The notes beneath the pieces are model-generated. The model was not told the DNA's origin. It was given only the letters and a program-made list of their open reading frames with translations, and searched no databases. The position numbers and the translations under genes were made by a program. Positions 16,945 to 24,861 of a stretch of 64,000 bases of DNA are shown here, piece after piece. The stretch comes from Cytobacillus kochii (lineage in GTDB: Bacteria > Bacillota > Bacilli > Bacillales > Cytobacillaceae), in contig NZ_JAIVAM010000001.1 in assembly GCF_020171845.1 (NCBI RefSeq), positions 1 to 64,000 of the forward strand, given 5' to 3'. Within the stretch, counting starts at the first letter, position 1; the number at the start of each line of letters is the position of its first letter.

Positions 16945-17472
16945 TTAACCATTTTCCTTGCTTATGATTATCCATTGTAATAGCAACCCAACAAGTATCC
17001 CTGGTATCACACTAATCAATGGTAGCCATATAGGTGCTATATGTAAATCAAACAAAGTTATCTTCGTAGAAAAAATGGTTCCTACGGTCATAAAATACCC
17101 TGAAAACAAAAACAGGAAAGATGAATACGGCTTTTCACCACCGCCTGCATCTTTATAGGCATCCCATATTGCAAAGAAATATAAACAAGGAAAAAATAAA
17201 ATCCACTTGTGGTTAGTTAGTTGAATTGCCCTTTCAACATTACCTTGTAAGCTAGATAGGATAATTAGATTTAGGTTCCCTTTTACAATAATTAAAACAA
17301 TTAAAGGTATGAGTACAATGCCTTTAAGGTATTTACCATTTAATATTTGCCCAAAACCAGGAAATATAATGCTCCAAAGTAATACTTCGATTGTTTTCAC
17401 GCCATTTATTTGTTTCCACTTTTCTTTATTATATTTGTACGATTTATTGCCGTTGGTACTTCTTCCATCCAT
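16945..17472 (-). CDS. Predicted multi-spanning membrane protein, unknown function
   Basis: About 175 residues with four to five predicted membrane helices: VLLWSIIFPGFGQIL, GIVLIPLIVLIIV, WILFFPCLYFFAIW, SSFLFLFSGYFMTVG and WLPLISVIPGILVGLLLQW. The PGFGQ-LNGKYLKG segment followed by helices resembles small TM2-like or DUF5683-like membrane proteins, but I do not recognise the family. The start at 17472 overlaps the DUF3231 gene by 67 bases; GTG 17400 is an alternative, and neither has a good ribosome site. Probably co-transcribed with the gene upstream. Confidence 0.6.
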   Translation of the reverse strand: MDGRSTNGNKSYKYNKEKWKQINGVKTIEVLLWSIIFPGFGQILNGKYLKGIVLIPLIVLIIVKGNLNLIILSSLQGNVERAIQLTNHKWILFFPCLYFFAIWDAYKDAGGGEKPYSSFLFLFSGYFMTVGTIFSTKITLFDLHIAPIWLPLISVIPGILVGLLLQWIIISKENG

Positions 17473-18428
17473 CCATTTTTTATCATGATATTTGCGCCAT
17501 CATTAGCATATTTTACAATTTCAGCTGAGAGCCGATTGTAATTCAACACTAGATCGCTTCGTTGACTAACTGATGCGGCAACACCATAATTACCTATACC
17601 ACCTGCTACCAGCATATTAAAATGAAACATCATTAGCTTATCTGAAAAAACTGGAACTGTAGATTCTAACGTAGCAGCATCCCATGTCATTGGTACTTGA
17701 ATATCACTTTCAATTAAACAATCACCAAAAACTTTTATGTGTTTTTTAGCTATTTCTTTTCCTCTATTCATATAGTCTCTTACTTTTTGTGATTCTGCTG
17801 TTTGCCCGAAACCTATAGAAAGCATTACACCAATAACATTCGTCTGAATATTCGAGAATAATTGGGAAATTTCTATTACGTTCAGTGGTCTTTTCTTCCC
17901 AATAAACGATATACCGTCAAAATAGTTTTTATCATCAATAAAATTGACTTTATTAGGAATAGGTATATGTGGAGGCCGAATTAATAATCCTTTATTGAGT
18001 AAGCTATCAATGACTTGATCATAAAGTTTGGAGGTCTCTTCATGACAAGAACTAAAGAAAGCCCGTATATCTTTTCTAGTTGACATACCTTTCATCAAAC
18101 TATACTGCGCCATTCCTGCCTTACCAAGGTTTTGTAAATAACTTAGAAAGAAGATATCATCAAATAAACGAGGTGCTTGCAGGTTAACATCTTGTTCTGT
18201 AAACCCAACGGGGATTGGGATTTCTTCTTGTGTGAATATACTTTTTATATTGTCCAAACTTTGAAGAGATATGTCATAGGCTATTTGAATATACGGTTCT
18301 ATATCTGGGTCTTGAACTTGCACTAGAAAGTAATTTAAAACATGTTCTGTCATACTATTTTGTAAGTAAGTTGACCAAAGAGAACCAAGTTCTGATGAGG
18401 TTAAGGGTATATAACTTGTTTTACTCAA
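17406..18428 (-). CDS. DUF3231 family protein
   Basis: Member of DUF3231, common in Bacillus and relatives, often in several copies and often near spore-associated genes; function unknown. The 340 residues show the typical two-fold repeat of a ~165-residue all-helical unit: the first starts LTSSELGSLWSTYLQNSM, and the second near 190 (LNVIEISQLFSNIQ). Each unit carries a four-helix ferritin-like pattern with His/Glu in helices. ATG 18428 is preceded by TTGGGAGGATATC, a strong site. No signal peptide. It is followed directly by the membrane protein gene. Confidence 0.8.
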   Translation of the reverse strand: MSKTSYIPLTSSELGSLWSTYLQNSMTEHVLNYFLVQVQDPDIEPYIQIAYDISLQSLDNIKSIFTQEEIPIPVGFTEQDVNLQAPRLFDDIFFLSYLQNLGKAGMAQYSLMKGMSTRKDIRAFFSSCHEETSKLYDQVIDSLLNKGLLIRPPHIPIPNKVNFIDDKNYFDGISFIGKKRPLNVIEISQLFSNIQTNVIGVMLSIGFGQTAESQKVRDYMNRGKEIAKKHIKVFGDCLIESDIQVPMTWDAATLESTVPVFSDKLMMFHFNMLVAGGIGNYGVAASVSQRSDLVLNYNRLSAEIVKYANDGANIMIKNGWMEEVPTAINRTNIIKKSGNK

Positions 18429-18555
18429 TATGATATCCTCCCAAATGTAACAAATTTAAACATAGTATTTGATCGATAAAAAAAACTATTAATGGTAAAT
18501 AATGAGATAAATAACACCACTACCTGAAGGTTTTCATCAATGTTTTTAATGCCAT

Positions 18556-18720
18556 ACTAAAATAGTGGAGTATTCTATACAAAAGTGGGAAGACAAGAAA
18601 AAAAGCGAAAACCTACTCGAGAAATATAAAGTCAAGCAGTTCATCGAGATTATAAAAGATGCTACAACAATCACAAAGTTTAATTTATTCTTTAAACTAG
18701 TCGACAAGATAAAAGAATGA
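18556..18720 (+). pseudogene. Serine recombinase, C-terminal fragment
   Basis: An in-frame 54-codon stretch without a start ends at TGA 18718 and reads KWEDKKKSENLLEKYKVKQF, then IEIIKDATTITKFNLFFKLV and DKIKE. The pattern of a charged helix followed by a 'T-x-F-n-x-x-x-F-x-x-L-V-x-x-I' segment matches the C-terminal end of large serine recombinases. The beta-strand tail normally found after it is absent. It is the mirror counterpart of the N-terminal scrap at 3435-3752, though on the other strand. Identification is moderate because it is short. Confidence 0.4.
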
Positions 18721-18724
18721 GTTT

Positions 18725-18764
18725 GCCGGTTGGGGTTATTTATCTTGACCGGCTTTTCTTTTTT
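18725..18764 (+). terminator. Rho-independent terminator
   Basis: GCCGGT (18725) pairs with ACCGGC (18748) around a 17-base loop, followed by TTTTCTTTTTT. It directly follows the recombinase fragment and would have ended that gene. Confidence 0.6.
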
Positions 18765-19200
18765 GATTCTTATTACGTATAGAATATCATGAGAACCCTC
18801 GGGCTTATTCAGCAGTTACTACTCAACGAACAGTGTGGTCATCATTCTTGTGGTTAACTAGTTAAATTTCGCTTAGCTATATGATAGGCAAAGCATATGA
18901 TATCATAGACCTATACTTAAATTTAGGTTTAGGTTGTTCTAGCTTAATCCGTGAGTGCAGAAAACCTAAGACACTTAAAATTAAAATAGTTAAGCCGTTG
19001 TCTATTCAATTCAAATGATTCGATTTAGCAAAGGCATTTAAGTTTAGACGTGGAATTATTTATGATATAGATTAAGGATTGATTAATGAAGCAAGTGCCA
19101 TCACCTGAATTAATTAATTATACATACAAAATATTTTGTACCAACGATACAATTTGAATAGATGGAAGAGTTAAGTAAATTGAATTCTATAACTATAAAT
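18765..19200. other. Gap with no supported gene
   Basis: Read on both strands, this AT-rich stretch has only short frames without ribosome sites. A GGAGTGGGAC site near its right end belongs to the next gene. Confidence 0.5.
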
Positions 19201-19224
19201 TAAGAAATAGAGGAGTGGGACAAT

Positions 19225-19602
19225 ATGCAATATGATGCAAAGAATTCGGAAGAATATCTAGAATTGCTTGAAGACGATTGGAGAAAAGAGAAATTGCTTG
19301 CGGTTCGACAAATGATTTTTGCTTATGCACCCGAATTTGATGAGGTGATTCGCTATAAAATGTTGAATTATGGTAAAGATGATACCTATGTGTTTGCATT
19401 AAATGCGCAAAAACATTATGTCAGTCTCTATGTGGGTACAATAGATAAGGTAGAAAATGCAGAGACCCTATTAGCTGGTTATAATTACGGAAAAGGCTGC
19501 ATTCGTATCAAAAAAACGATAAAGATGGAAGATACGGGATTGGAACAATTTATTCATAAAACCGTTGATATGTGGCGCGCCGGTGAAAATACGGATTGTT
19601 AA
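19225..19602 (+). CDS. DUF1801 (YdhG-like) family protein
   Basis: Small soluble protein of 125 residues from the DUF1801/YdhG superfamily, whose fold resembles frataxin CyaY and YjbR; function unknown, with some members suggested to act in iron handling. The pattern EYLELLEDDWRKEKLLAVRQ, then FDEVIRYKMLNYG, YVFALNAQKHYVSLYVG and a CIRIKKT...LEQFIHKTVDM tail fits the family from end to end. ATG 19225 is about 8 bases after GAGGAGTGGG. It stands ahead of an AlkD-like gene with ~120 bases between, and the intervening GAAGC...GCTTC-like hairpin may separate them. Confidence 0.75.
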   Translation: MQYDAKNSEEYLELLEDDWRKEKLLAVRQMIFAYAPEFDEVIRYKMLNYGKDDTYVFALNAQKHYVSLYVGTIDKVENAETLLAGYNYGKGCIRIKKTIKMEDTGLEQFIHKTVDMWRAGENTDC

Positions 19603-19737
19603 GCTTGAGAGATAAGAAGGTCACAATCCCGTTGTGATCATATATGTAGGTGTCTGACCGTGTTAAACATAAATGCCAAAAAACGCTTCAGAATTCCTCT
19701 GAAGTGAATTTAATGTAATCATATGTGGAGGAAAACG

Positions 19738-20445
19738 ATGACTTATGAAGAAATGATGCAAAAGCTTGAAGAATTAGGCAGTGATCAAACAAAGAGAATC
19801 TTCTTGAACCACGGAGTAAAGGAACCTTATTTTGGTGTGAAAATTGGAGATTTAAAAAAGCTTGTTAAGTATGTAAAGAAGGATCATGAGTTAGCATTAC
19901 AACTATATCATTCTGGAAATCATGATGCGATGTATTTGGCAGGTCTATCCGTTAATCCAAAATTAATGGCAAAAGAAGACTTACAAGAATGGGCTAAGAA
20001 AGCTTATTGGTATATGGTCGCTGAATATACCGTTGCGCAGGTAGCAGCTGAAAGTGAGTATGCCCTTGAATTGGCTAATGAATGGATGAGCTCAGAGCAA
20101 GAGATGATCGCAGTTGTTGGATGGAGTACATATGCGAATTATTTATCAATTACTCCTGATGAGGAGCTAGACATAGGGGAAATTAGGACATTGTTGTACA
20201 GAGTGAAAGATTCTGTACATGAGGAACGCAATCGAGTTCGTTATGTTATGAATTCCTTTGTTATTTCCGTCGGCTCCTATGTACCTGAATTAACGGAAGA
20301 AGCGAAACAGGTAGCTGATTTTATTGGAAAAGTACATGTGGATGTAGGAAATACTGCTTGTAAGGTACCGCTCGCAAAAGACTATATAAAAAAAGTAGAG
20401 GATAAAGATCGAATTGGAATAAAGCGGAAGACATGTATTTGTTAA
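19738..20445 (+). CDS. DNA alkylation repair protein, AlkD-like HEAT-repeat family
   Basis: HEAT-repeat protein of the AlkD group, which removes or binds alkylated bases; 235 residues. Repeats of paired helices run throughout, and the N-terminal ELGSDQTKRIFLNHGVKEP and NHDAMYLAGLS are conserved family segments. The C-terminal end GIKRKTCIC resembles that of the second copy at 55850. I chose ATG 19738, 5 bases after GGAGG, over the upstream ATG 19723 that overlaps this site. Whether it has true glycosylase activity is unknown, since this subfamily differs from B. cereus AlkD and the catalytic Asp/Trp positions cannot be assigned by eye. Confidence 0.75.
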   Translation: MTYEEMMQKLEELGSDQTKRIFLNHGVKEPYFGVKIGDLKKLVKYVKKDHELALQLYHSGNHDAMYLAGLSVNPKLMAKEDLQEWAKKAYWYMVAEYTVAQVAAESEYALELANEWMSSEQEMIAVVGWSTYANYLSITPDEELDIGEIRTLLYRVKDSVHEERNRVRYVMNSFVISVGSYVPELTEEAKQVADFIGKVHVDVGNTACKVPLAKDYIKKVEDKDRIGIKRKTCIC

Positions 20446-20525
20446 TATAATAAAGTATAGTCCTGCTCATTACCCATGTGTGTTTGAGGTCGAAAAATAA
20501 ACATAAAAGTGGAAAATTATCATTG

Positions 20526-20580
20526 AATAGTTTGACATTCCTCCACAACCGGGTGCTTTCTTGCAGCAAGAAATTCACTC
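20526..20580. repeat. CAACCGGGTGCTTTCTTGCAGCAAG-type dispersed element
   Basis: Imperfect palindrome-like segment with CACAACCGGGTGCTTTCTTG and GCAGCAAG. Similar 'CAAC..CGGGCGC..TTG' segments occur at 21176, 23236, 31740 and 33793. They look like one family of small intergenic repeats. Confidence 0.35.
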
Positions 20581-20715
20581 TTTTTATAAATGGAAGTATT
20601 TAATTGAATATAAGGAGATTTTATGAAAGTCCGAAAAGAAACCGTTTGGAAATGAATGTGATCAATTTTATGATAACAATGAGAAAGGGTATTAAAAATG
20701 AAGGAGGAATAGGTC

Positions 20716-21168
20716 ATGAATGTTTCATTCCATATTGAAATTCAAAATCTTTATCAAAAACTAATAGATGCTTGGAACAATCGTGATGCTAAGGGAATGG
20801 CTGTACTCTTTGAAGAACAGGGAGTCCAAATTGGTTTTGATGGAAGTAAGGTAATAGGGTCAGAAGAGATTTTATCGCACCTTACACCCATATTTGAAGG
20901 TCATCCTACTGCTCCTTTTGTTACTAAAGTTAAAGATACACGGCTTTTAGGTACTGATGTAGCAATTTTACACGCTATTGCAGGTATGATTTCACCTGAA
21001 ACATCAGATATTAACCCATCAGTAAATGCTCATCAAACGCTAGTTGCCGTGAAGAAAGATCATGAATGGCAAATTGAACTTTTTCAAAATACCCCGGCTC
21101 AGTTTCATGGCAAACCAGAGTTAGTGGAGGAAATGACAGAAGAGTTAAGGCAATTACTTCATAACTGA
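20716..21168 (+). CDS. SnoaL-like / DUF4440 polyketide-cyclase-fold protein
   Basis: Small cone-shaped NTF2-like protein, 150 residues, of the SgcJ/EcaC-SnoaL group. Members act as isomerases, hydrolases or binding proteins, so the reaction is not predictable. Typical features are the N-terminal helix IQNLYQKLIDAWNNRDAKGM, AVLFEEQGVQIGFDG, a long beta-sheet stretch (TDVAILHAIAGM) and HQTLVAVKKDHEWQIELFQN. ATG 20716 follows GAAGGAGGAATAGGTC. It stands alone and is followed by a GC-richer hairpin with a weak T-run. Confidence 0.75.
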   Translation: MNVSFHIEIQNLYQKLIDAWNNRDAKGMAVLFEEQGVQIGFDGSKVIGSEEILSHLTPIFEGHPTAPFVTKVKDTRLLGTDVAILHAIAGMISPETSDINPSVNAHQTLVAVKKDHEWQIELFQNTPAQFHGKPELVEEMTEELRQLLHN

Positions 21169-21175
21169 AGTCGTA

Positions 21176-21231
21176 GCCTTGTTCAGCAAAAGGGCGCTTT
21201 CTGCAACAATGGAGGCGCCTATTTTCATTTA
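21176..21231 (+). terminator. Hairpin downstream of the SnoaL-like gene (dispersed repeat type)
   Basis: TTGTTCAGCAAAAGGGCGC then GGAGGCGCCTATTTTC: GGGCGC and GGCGCC-type arms with a short T-run. The first half matches the dispersed repeat described at 20526. Confidence 0.4.
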
Positions 21232-21365
21232 AGTGAGAAATAACAACTAGAATACATTAGGTATTAGGATAAAAATATGGTGGTAAACCGCATAATAAAA
21301 TGCGCATTAAACAAGAAGCGATGGCAGTGGTAATCTAGGTTAAAAAGGTCAATTGTTAGAAGTAG

Positions 21366-21668
21366 TGGATAATCAATAAATCAGAAGAGAATATTTCATC
21401 ACCAGTTATTCAAGAACAGAAAATCGGTAGAAATGATTCTTGTCCATGTGGTAGTGAGGGGAAATATATAGTTATGGGTGAAGAACTGCATCGATGTAAT
21501 GTTTCTGTTATTAGGATTATAAACGGTAGATTTGAATGGACTTGTAAAGGTTTAAAAAGCATGGATTTTCCGGTCAAAATGTCCATGCTTTTGCAATCTA
21601 TCTTATTTAAGTTGATTAATGCTACTTGTCTTCACGTAGTAAGTAGTTGTTCCCGTCTTGGTCTTTAA
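21366..21668 (+). pseudogene. SEC-C metal-binding motif fragment
   Basis: A frame with no start codon (TAG at 21363) reads QKIGRNDSCPCGSEGKYIVM. K-I-G-R-N-D-x-C-P-C-G-S is the hallmark of the SEC-C zinc motif found at the end of SecA and of many small proteins; the last Cys pair is altered (KKCC-type end missing). After the motif the frame runs through a terminator hairpin, so its tail to 21668 is not meaningful. Remnant of a larger gene. Confidence 0.5.
21555..21592 (-). terminator. Terminator for the VOC gene on the minus strand
   Basis: AAAAGCATGGA and TCCATGCTTTT are perfect 11-bp arms, usable from both sides. It lies just past the stop of the minus-strand VOC gene. Confidence 0.65.
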
Positions 21669-21999
21669 AAGAGAACATTGTACCAAAAGGAAGTCTTTGC
21701 ATTTCATCTACTTCTACTCCATTTTGGTTCATTTTTTCGTAAGCTGATTCTATATCAGTTGTGCTGAAAAGGATAGAAGGGTGAGAAACAGCTGAAGGGT
21801 TTTGTTGTTCCATTGCTGACTTGGAGTAAAGAACAAGTGTTGTAAATTCGTCTTTACTTGGACCGACTTCTATCCAAGACATGTTTGGTCCCATAGCTTG
21901 TTCAAATTTTAAGACAAAACCAACTTTGTTTATCCAGAAGTCTTTCGCTAGTTCTTGGTCTTTTACATAAACAGTTACCTTACCAATTTTGTTAATCAT
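21622..21999 (-). CDS. VOC superfamily (glyoxalase/bleomycin-resistance-like) protein
   Basis: Cytosolic vicinal-oxygen-chelate fold protein of 125 residues, a single babbb-babbb chain: MINKIGKVTVYVKDQELAKD at the start, FTTLVLYSK in the middle, and second module HPSILFSTTDIESAYEKM ending FSFKDQDGNNYLLRE. The metal-ligand His/Glu positions are not clear by eye. Substrate unknown; possibilities range from small-molecule resistance to glyoxal chemistry. ATG 21999 follows AAGGAG (AAAAAGGAGTTTTCT). It is one of three VOC genes within 1.5 kb in alternating orientation, so they are not one operon. Confidence 0.8.
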   Translation of the reverse strand: MINKIGKVTVYVKDQELAKDFWINKVGFVLKFEQAMGPNMSWIEVGPSKDEFTTLVLYSKSAMEQQNPSAVSHPSILFSTTDIESAYEKMNQNGVEVDEMQRLPFGTMFSFKDQDGNNYLLREDK

Positions 22000-22235
22000 A
22001 GAAAACTCCTTTTTTATTTATTACTTTAATCCCAGTAATTTTATCATTTAATTTTAGCAATACAAATTTTTTTCATTTCCTTTTATGCTGTTCCAATTCA
22101 TATGATATGTTGTATTAGGATAAAGCCTATAGAAACATTAAATATCACATATTGTCTCCATGATTGTCTTTAGCTAGAAGGTATTATTGATGAAAAATAG
22201 AAATATTATGTAATCTATTAAAAGGGGGAGACACG

Positions 22236-22607
22236 ATGAAACTAGGAGCATTTTCTATTAGTTTAAATGTAAAAGATATTCATCGATCAAAAGCATTTTA
22301 CGAGGATCTAGGATTTAAAACGCTAGGAGGGGACATTAATCAAAATTGGCTTATATTGAAGAATGAACAAACGGTCATAGGTCTCTTTCAAGGAATGTTT
22401 GAAAAAAATGCGCTTACATTTAATCCAGGGTGGGATAATAACGCTGAAAATCTAGAAGATTTTACAGATGTTCGAGAACTCCAAAAAGAATTGAAAGAAA
22501 AAGGAGTAAAATTAATACAGGAAGCCGATGAATCAACAGAAGGACCGGCATTTATTACTCTGGAAGATCCAGACGGCAATCCAATCTTAATTGATCAACA
22601 TCGATAA
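22236..22607 (+). CDS. VOC superfamily protein (glyoxalase family)
   Basis: 123-residue VOC protein: [34 protein letters not shown], and the second module [20 protein letters not shown] with [16 protein letters not shown], the usual family ending. The ATG is 8 bases after AAAGGGGGAGACACG, a strong site. It has its own transcript: the previous gene points away, and a two-way terminator lies at 22644. Substrate unknown. Confidence 0.8.
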   Translation: MKLGAFSISLNVKDIHRSKAFYEDLGFKTLGGDINQNWLILKNEQTVIGLFQGMFEKNALTFNPGWDNNAENLEDFTDVRELQKELKEKGVKLIQEADESTEGPAFITLEDPDGNPILIDQHR

Positions 22608-22643
22608 GGTGGAACTCATCTGAAAAAAATCACACCGAAAAAT

Positions 22644-22681
22644 AGAAAGAAAAGGTGCGATGAAAAATACCTTTTCTTTCT
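22644..22681. terminator. Bidirectional terminator between convergent VOC genes
   Basis: AGAAAGAAAAGGT and ACCTTTTCTTTCT are perfect 13-bp arms around a 12-base loop. It serves both the gene ending at 22607 and the one ending at 22694. Confidence 0.7.
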
Positions 22682-22693
22682 GGTGAGATTAGT

Positions 22694-23089
22694 CTATTTC
22701 GCATTTGCATCTGGTTGATGAATGCCGAAAATATTTCCTTCTGTATCCTTATAGTACCCCTGCCAAGCCATGCCAGGGAGAGCATATTTGGGCAATGCTA
22801 CTACACCACCATTATTAAGTATTTTTCCTTCAATCGCATGGTAATTTTCTACTCCTATTGTACAGGCATAACCATTTAATGGCTGATTTGATTCAGGAGG
22901 AGGACTTTGACGTTGCATTAAAGCACCGTCAATTCCAGGCTCATCCTCATCGCCAGTTACTGCCCCAAAATAAGGCATACCTGCAAATTCGCTCCAATCT
23001 TCAAATGTCCAGCCAAATACTTCGCCATAAAACTTTCTAGCGCGGTCCATGTCATCTACATGAATTTCGAAATGTACTAATCTACTCAT
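22694..23089 (-). CDS. VOC superfamily protein (glyoxalase family)
   Basis: 131 residues; FEIHVDDMDRARKFYGEVFG, then a GWTFEDW segment, DGALMQRQSPP and the second module ending YYKDTEGNIFGIHQPD. This ending and the 'FEIPVDDxERAxxFYxxVFGW' start match the VOC subfamily that includes proteins annotated as 27-kDa-antigen Cfp30B-like/hydroxylases. ATG 23089 follows TTAGGAGGTAATC. Function unknown. Not closely related to the other two VOC genes nearby. Confidence 0.8.
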   Translation of the reverse strand: MSRLVHFEIHVDDMDRARKFYGEVFGWTFEDWSEFAGMPYFGAVTGDEDEPGIDGALMQRQSPPPESNQPLNGYACTIGVENYHAIEGKILNNGGVVALPKYALPGMAWQGYYKDTEGNIFGIHQPDANAK

Positions 23090-23235
23090 GATTACCTCCT
23101 AATTTTTCTTAAAAAAATGAATCCCTCATGTATGTAATTTCTACTAATTTGTAGGGCGCTCCTTCTCAATATGGAATTTAATTTATCTTTTATACATTAA
23201 TGCCAAGCACTAGGAAGGTACCTTTTATTAAAGAG

Positions 23236-23276
23236 AGTCACTTGCTACACAGCAGGCGATTATTGTGCAGCAAAAA
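23236..23276. repeat. CACAGCAGGCGATTATTGTG-type dispersed element
   Basis: TTGCTACACAGCAGGCGATT followed by ATTGTGCAGCAA: interrupted inverted repeat TTGCT..CACA / TGTG..AGCAA, related in style to the elements at 20526 and 31740. Confidence 0.35.
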
Positions 23277-23317
23277 ACTTCAATGTTAGGTGAAAGAATA
23301 TAAAGGAGGGAAAAACA

Positions 23318-23574
23318 ATGAATCATTCGTCGTTTGTTATAAGAAAAGCGGTTCTTGAGGATGCCATGGGCTTATGAAATTGTTATCTCAAATCTGGATT
23401 CGGAAGAAGTTACATTTGTTGAAGAATTAATATGAAAGAGTGGTTTATTGACCATGCTCCAAATTATAAACATTCGTTTGCTAAATCCAAGGATACAAGA
23501 AGCAGTGAACGATGCTCTTACATCCAGGTTACTATACCAATGTTAAGGCGATAAATCGGTATGAATAATCCTTT
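23318..23574 (+). pseudogene. GNAT acetyltransferase fragment, 5' duplication of the gene at 24862
   Basis: Starting at the ribosome site, ~53 bases (AACAATGAATCATTCGTCGT onward through GATGCCA) are identical to the start of the intact acetyltransferase gene at 24862. After GATGCC the sequence diverges and the frame stops six codons later. Further right are scraps such as LHPGYYTNVKAINRYE that look like the end of a GNAT protein. This is therefore either a truncated duplicate or a recombination scar. The rest of 23090-23811 shows no gene. Confidence 0.7.
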
Positions 23575-23811
23575 TGCAGCCGTTTTACAATTGTTTCTCC
23601 GTGTATTCCTTGTATATCCTTCTGATATAGGTGTTTCATTTTTGTGAAAAACAAACGATGCTATTGTATGGTATCGAGTAGAGGGTGGTTTTTAAGTTGT
23701 TAGGTTCATATCCTTTAATAAAATGAAAAAGCAGTAAATAAGAATCGCCATATTAGATAGCGCAAGAGTGTAAACATCTAAATTAAAAATTAGTTCTCCG
23801 AGGGGGATTAT

Positions 23812-24294
23812 TCATCTCCGCCTTATAATTCTCAATTGATAAGGCAGTACAAAACCATAAACAATAAAATAAAACAAAATAGAGAAAAAATTAAACCATC
23901 CTTTTTCTATCATGTAACCAAAGTATTCTATTCCAATTTCGATACCAAATGAAATGAGGGTGAAGAATATGACTAAACTCCATTTGTTTTTCTTATTTGC
24001 GAAATTTAAGAAGATACAAGCTAATGATGAAGGGATGAAGGTAAAAGAGAGAATATCACCGAGTCCTAGCTTTTTAGGGGAACCTAAATCAACTAAGTCG
24101 AAAACGCGTAAAATAAATGCATCCATGATCCATGTTGCAAACCCAACAATACAAAAAATGATATATAATTCTGTTAGATTTATTCTCTTTTTGGGCATGA
24201 GGTTAAGGATAAATAATAGCGCGACAACAACGATGATTGGAAACCATAATCCTTTTGCTCCAAGGTCTAGGTTACTAAGTGCAGTAGAAAGCAT
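23812..24294 (-). CDS. Predicted membrane protein (CBO0543-like)
   Basis: 160 residues, mostly hydrophobic, with five likely membrane helices: WFPIIVVVALLFILNLM, LYIIFCIVGFATWIMDAFIL, ILSFTFIPSSLACIFL, WSLVIFFTLISFGIEIGIEYF and FFSILFYFIVYGFVLPY, ending in RIIRRR. The general pattern recalls the CBO0543 group of small Bacillus membrane proteins, but I am not certain. ATG 24294 follows TCGGAGGAGATACC, an excellent site. No neighbour suggests a function. Confidence 0.65.
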   Translation of the reverse strand: MLSTALSNLDLGAKGLWFPIIVVVALLFILNLMPKKRINLTELYIIFCIVGFATWIMDAFILRVFDLVDLGSPKKLGLGDILSFTFIPSSLACIFLNFANKKNKWSLVIFFTLISFGIEIGIEYFGYMIEKGWFNFFSILFYFIVYGFVLPYQLRIIRRR

Positions 24295-24355
24295 GGTATC
24301 TCCTCCGAAAATTACTAAAACTTAGTATGTGTAGTAAAGAGAAGGAAAATACATA

Positions 24356-24502
24356 TTAGTAACGGAGTACGACTGTCGTCCAGTATATAAAGCTCATAAT
24401 AACAAAAACACCTATAAAGGTGAAAACGGCAGAAGGCAACCTTTTATACGTACATATAAGAACCCATCCAACGATTATATGAATAAGTAAGAAGATGAGC
24501 AT
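24356..24502 (-). CDS. Small membrane protein, 48 residues
   Basis: MLIFLLIHIIVGWVLICTYK then RLPSAVFTFIGVFVIMSFIY and WTTVVLRY: two membrane helices joined by a short basic loop. ATG 24502 is six bases after GAAGG in CGAAAGGAAGTCGAAGGTCTTG. Its size and position just upstream of another membrane-protein gene suggest a real small gene. Family unknown. Confidence 0.5.
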   Translation of the reverse strand: MLIFLLIHIIVGWVLICTYKRLPSAVFTFIGVFVIMSFIYWTTVVLRY

Positions 24503-24578
24503 CAAGACCTTCGACTTCCTTTCGTTAAAGATATTGGTGCAAGACCATGGGGCTTCTGCTCCACGTCCCTAGCCTTTT

Positions 24579-24759
24579 TTATAGACCAGCGCTTTCCAAT
24601 CCACTAATGGTCGTAAATATACGAGAATATACGTCTTTTACATGTTCCCCTTTAATCTTTAAGGTGCATCCTTTATAAACATCAAAGCTAGGTGTATTGT
24701 GACAAGCGCTAAGTAGCAATAAAAAACTGAAGGTGACAAAGGATGAAGCACTTCTTCAT
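24579..24759 (-). pseudogene. Small lipoprotein gene with a frameshift near the start
   Basis: ATG 24759 follows AAGAGGAGGGGCC and gives MKKC before the frame turns to nonsense. In the neighbouring frame the sequence reads SSFVTFSFLLLLSACHNTPS and goes on FDVYKGCTLKIKGEH to a stop at 24579. LLSAC is a clear lipobox, so the original product was a secreted lipoprotein of ~60 residues. One base change in the first few codons joins the two frames. Either a real mutation or a sequencing error. Confidence 0.6.
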
Positions 24760-24861
24760 TTCAAAAAGGCCCCTCCTCTTTAATAGGATTTTAGCATAAT
24801 ATCTTAAAGGAATATTTAGAATAGTAAACGAATTACTTAAATAAAAAACAGGGGGAAAACA

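Noticed and set aside
20321-20717. Two minus-strand frames of 85 and 65 codons around the AlkD-like gene end
   Set aside because: Antisense to a real gene or intergenic repeat, no ribosome sites.
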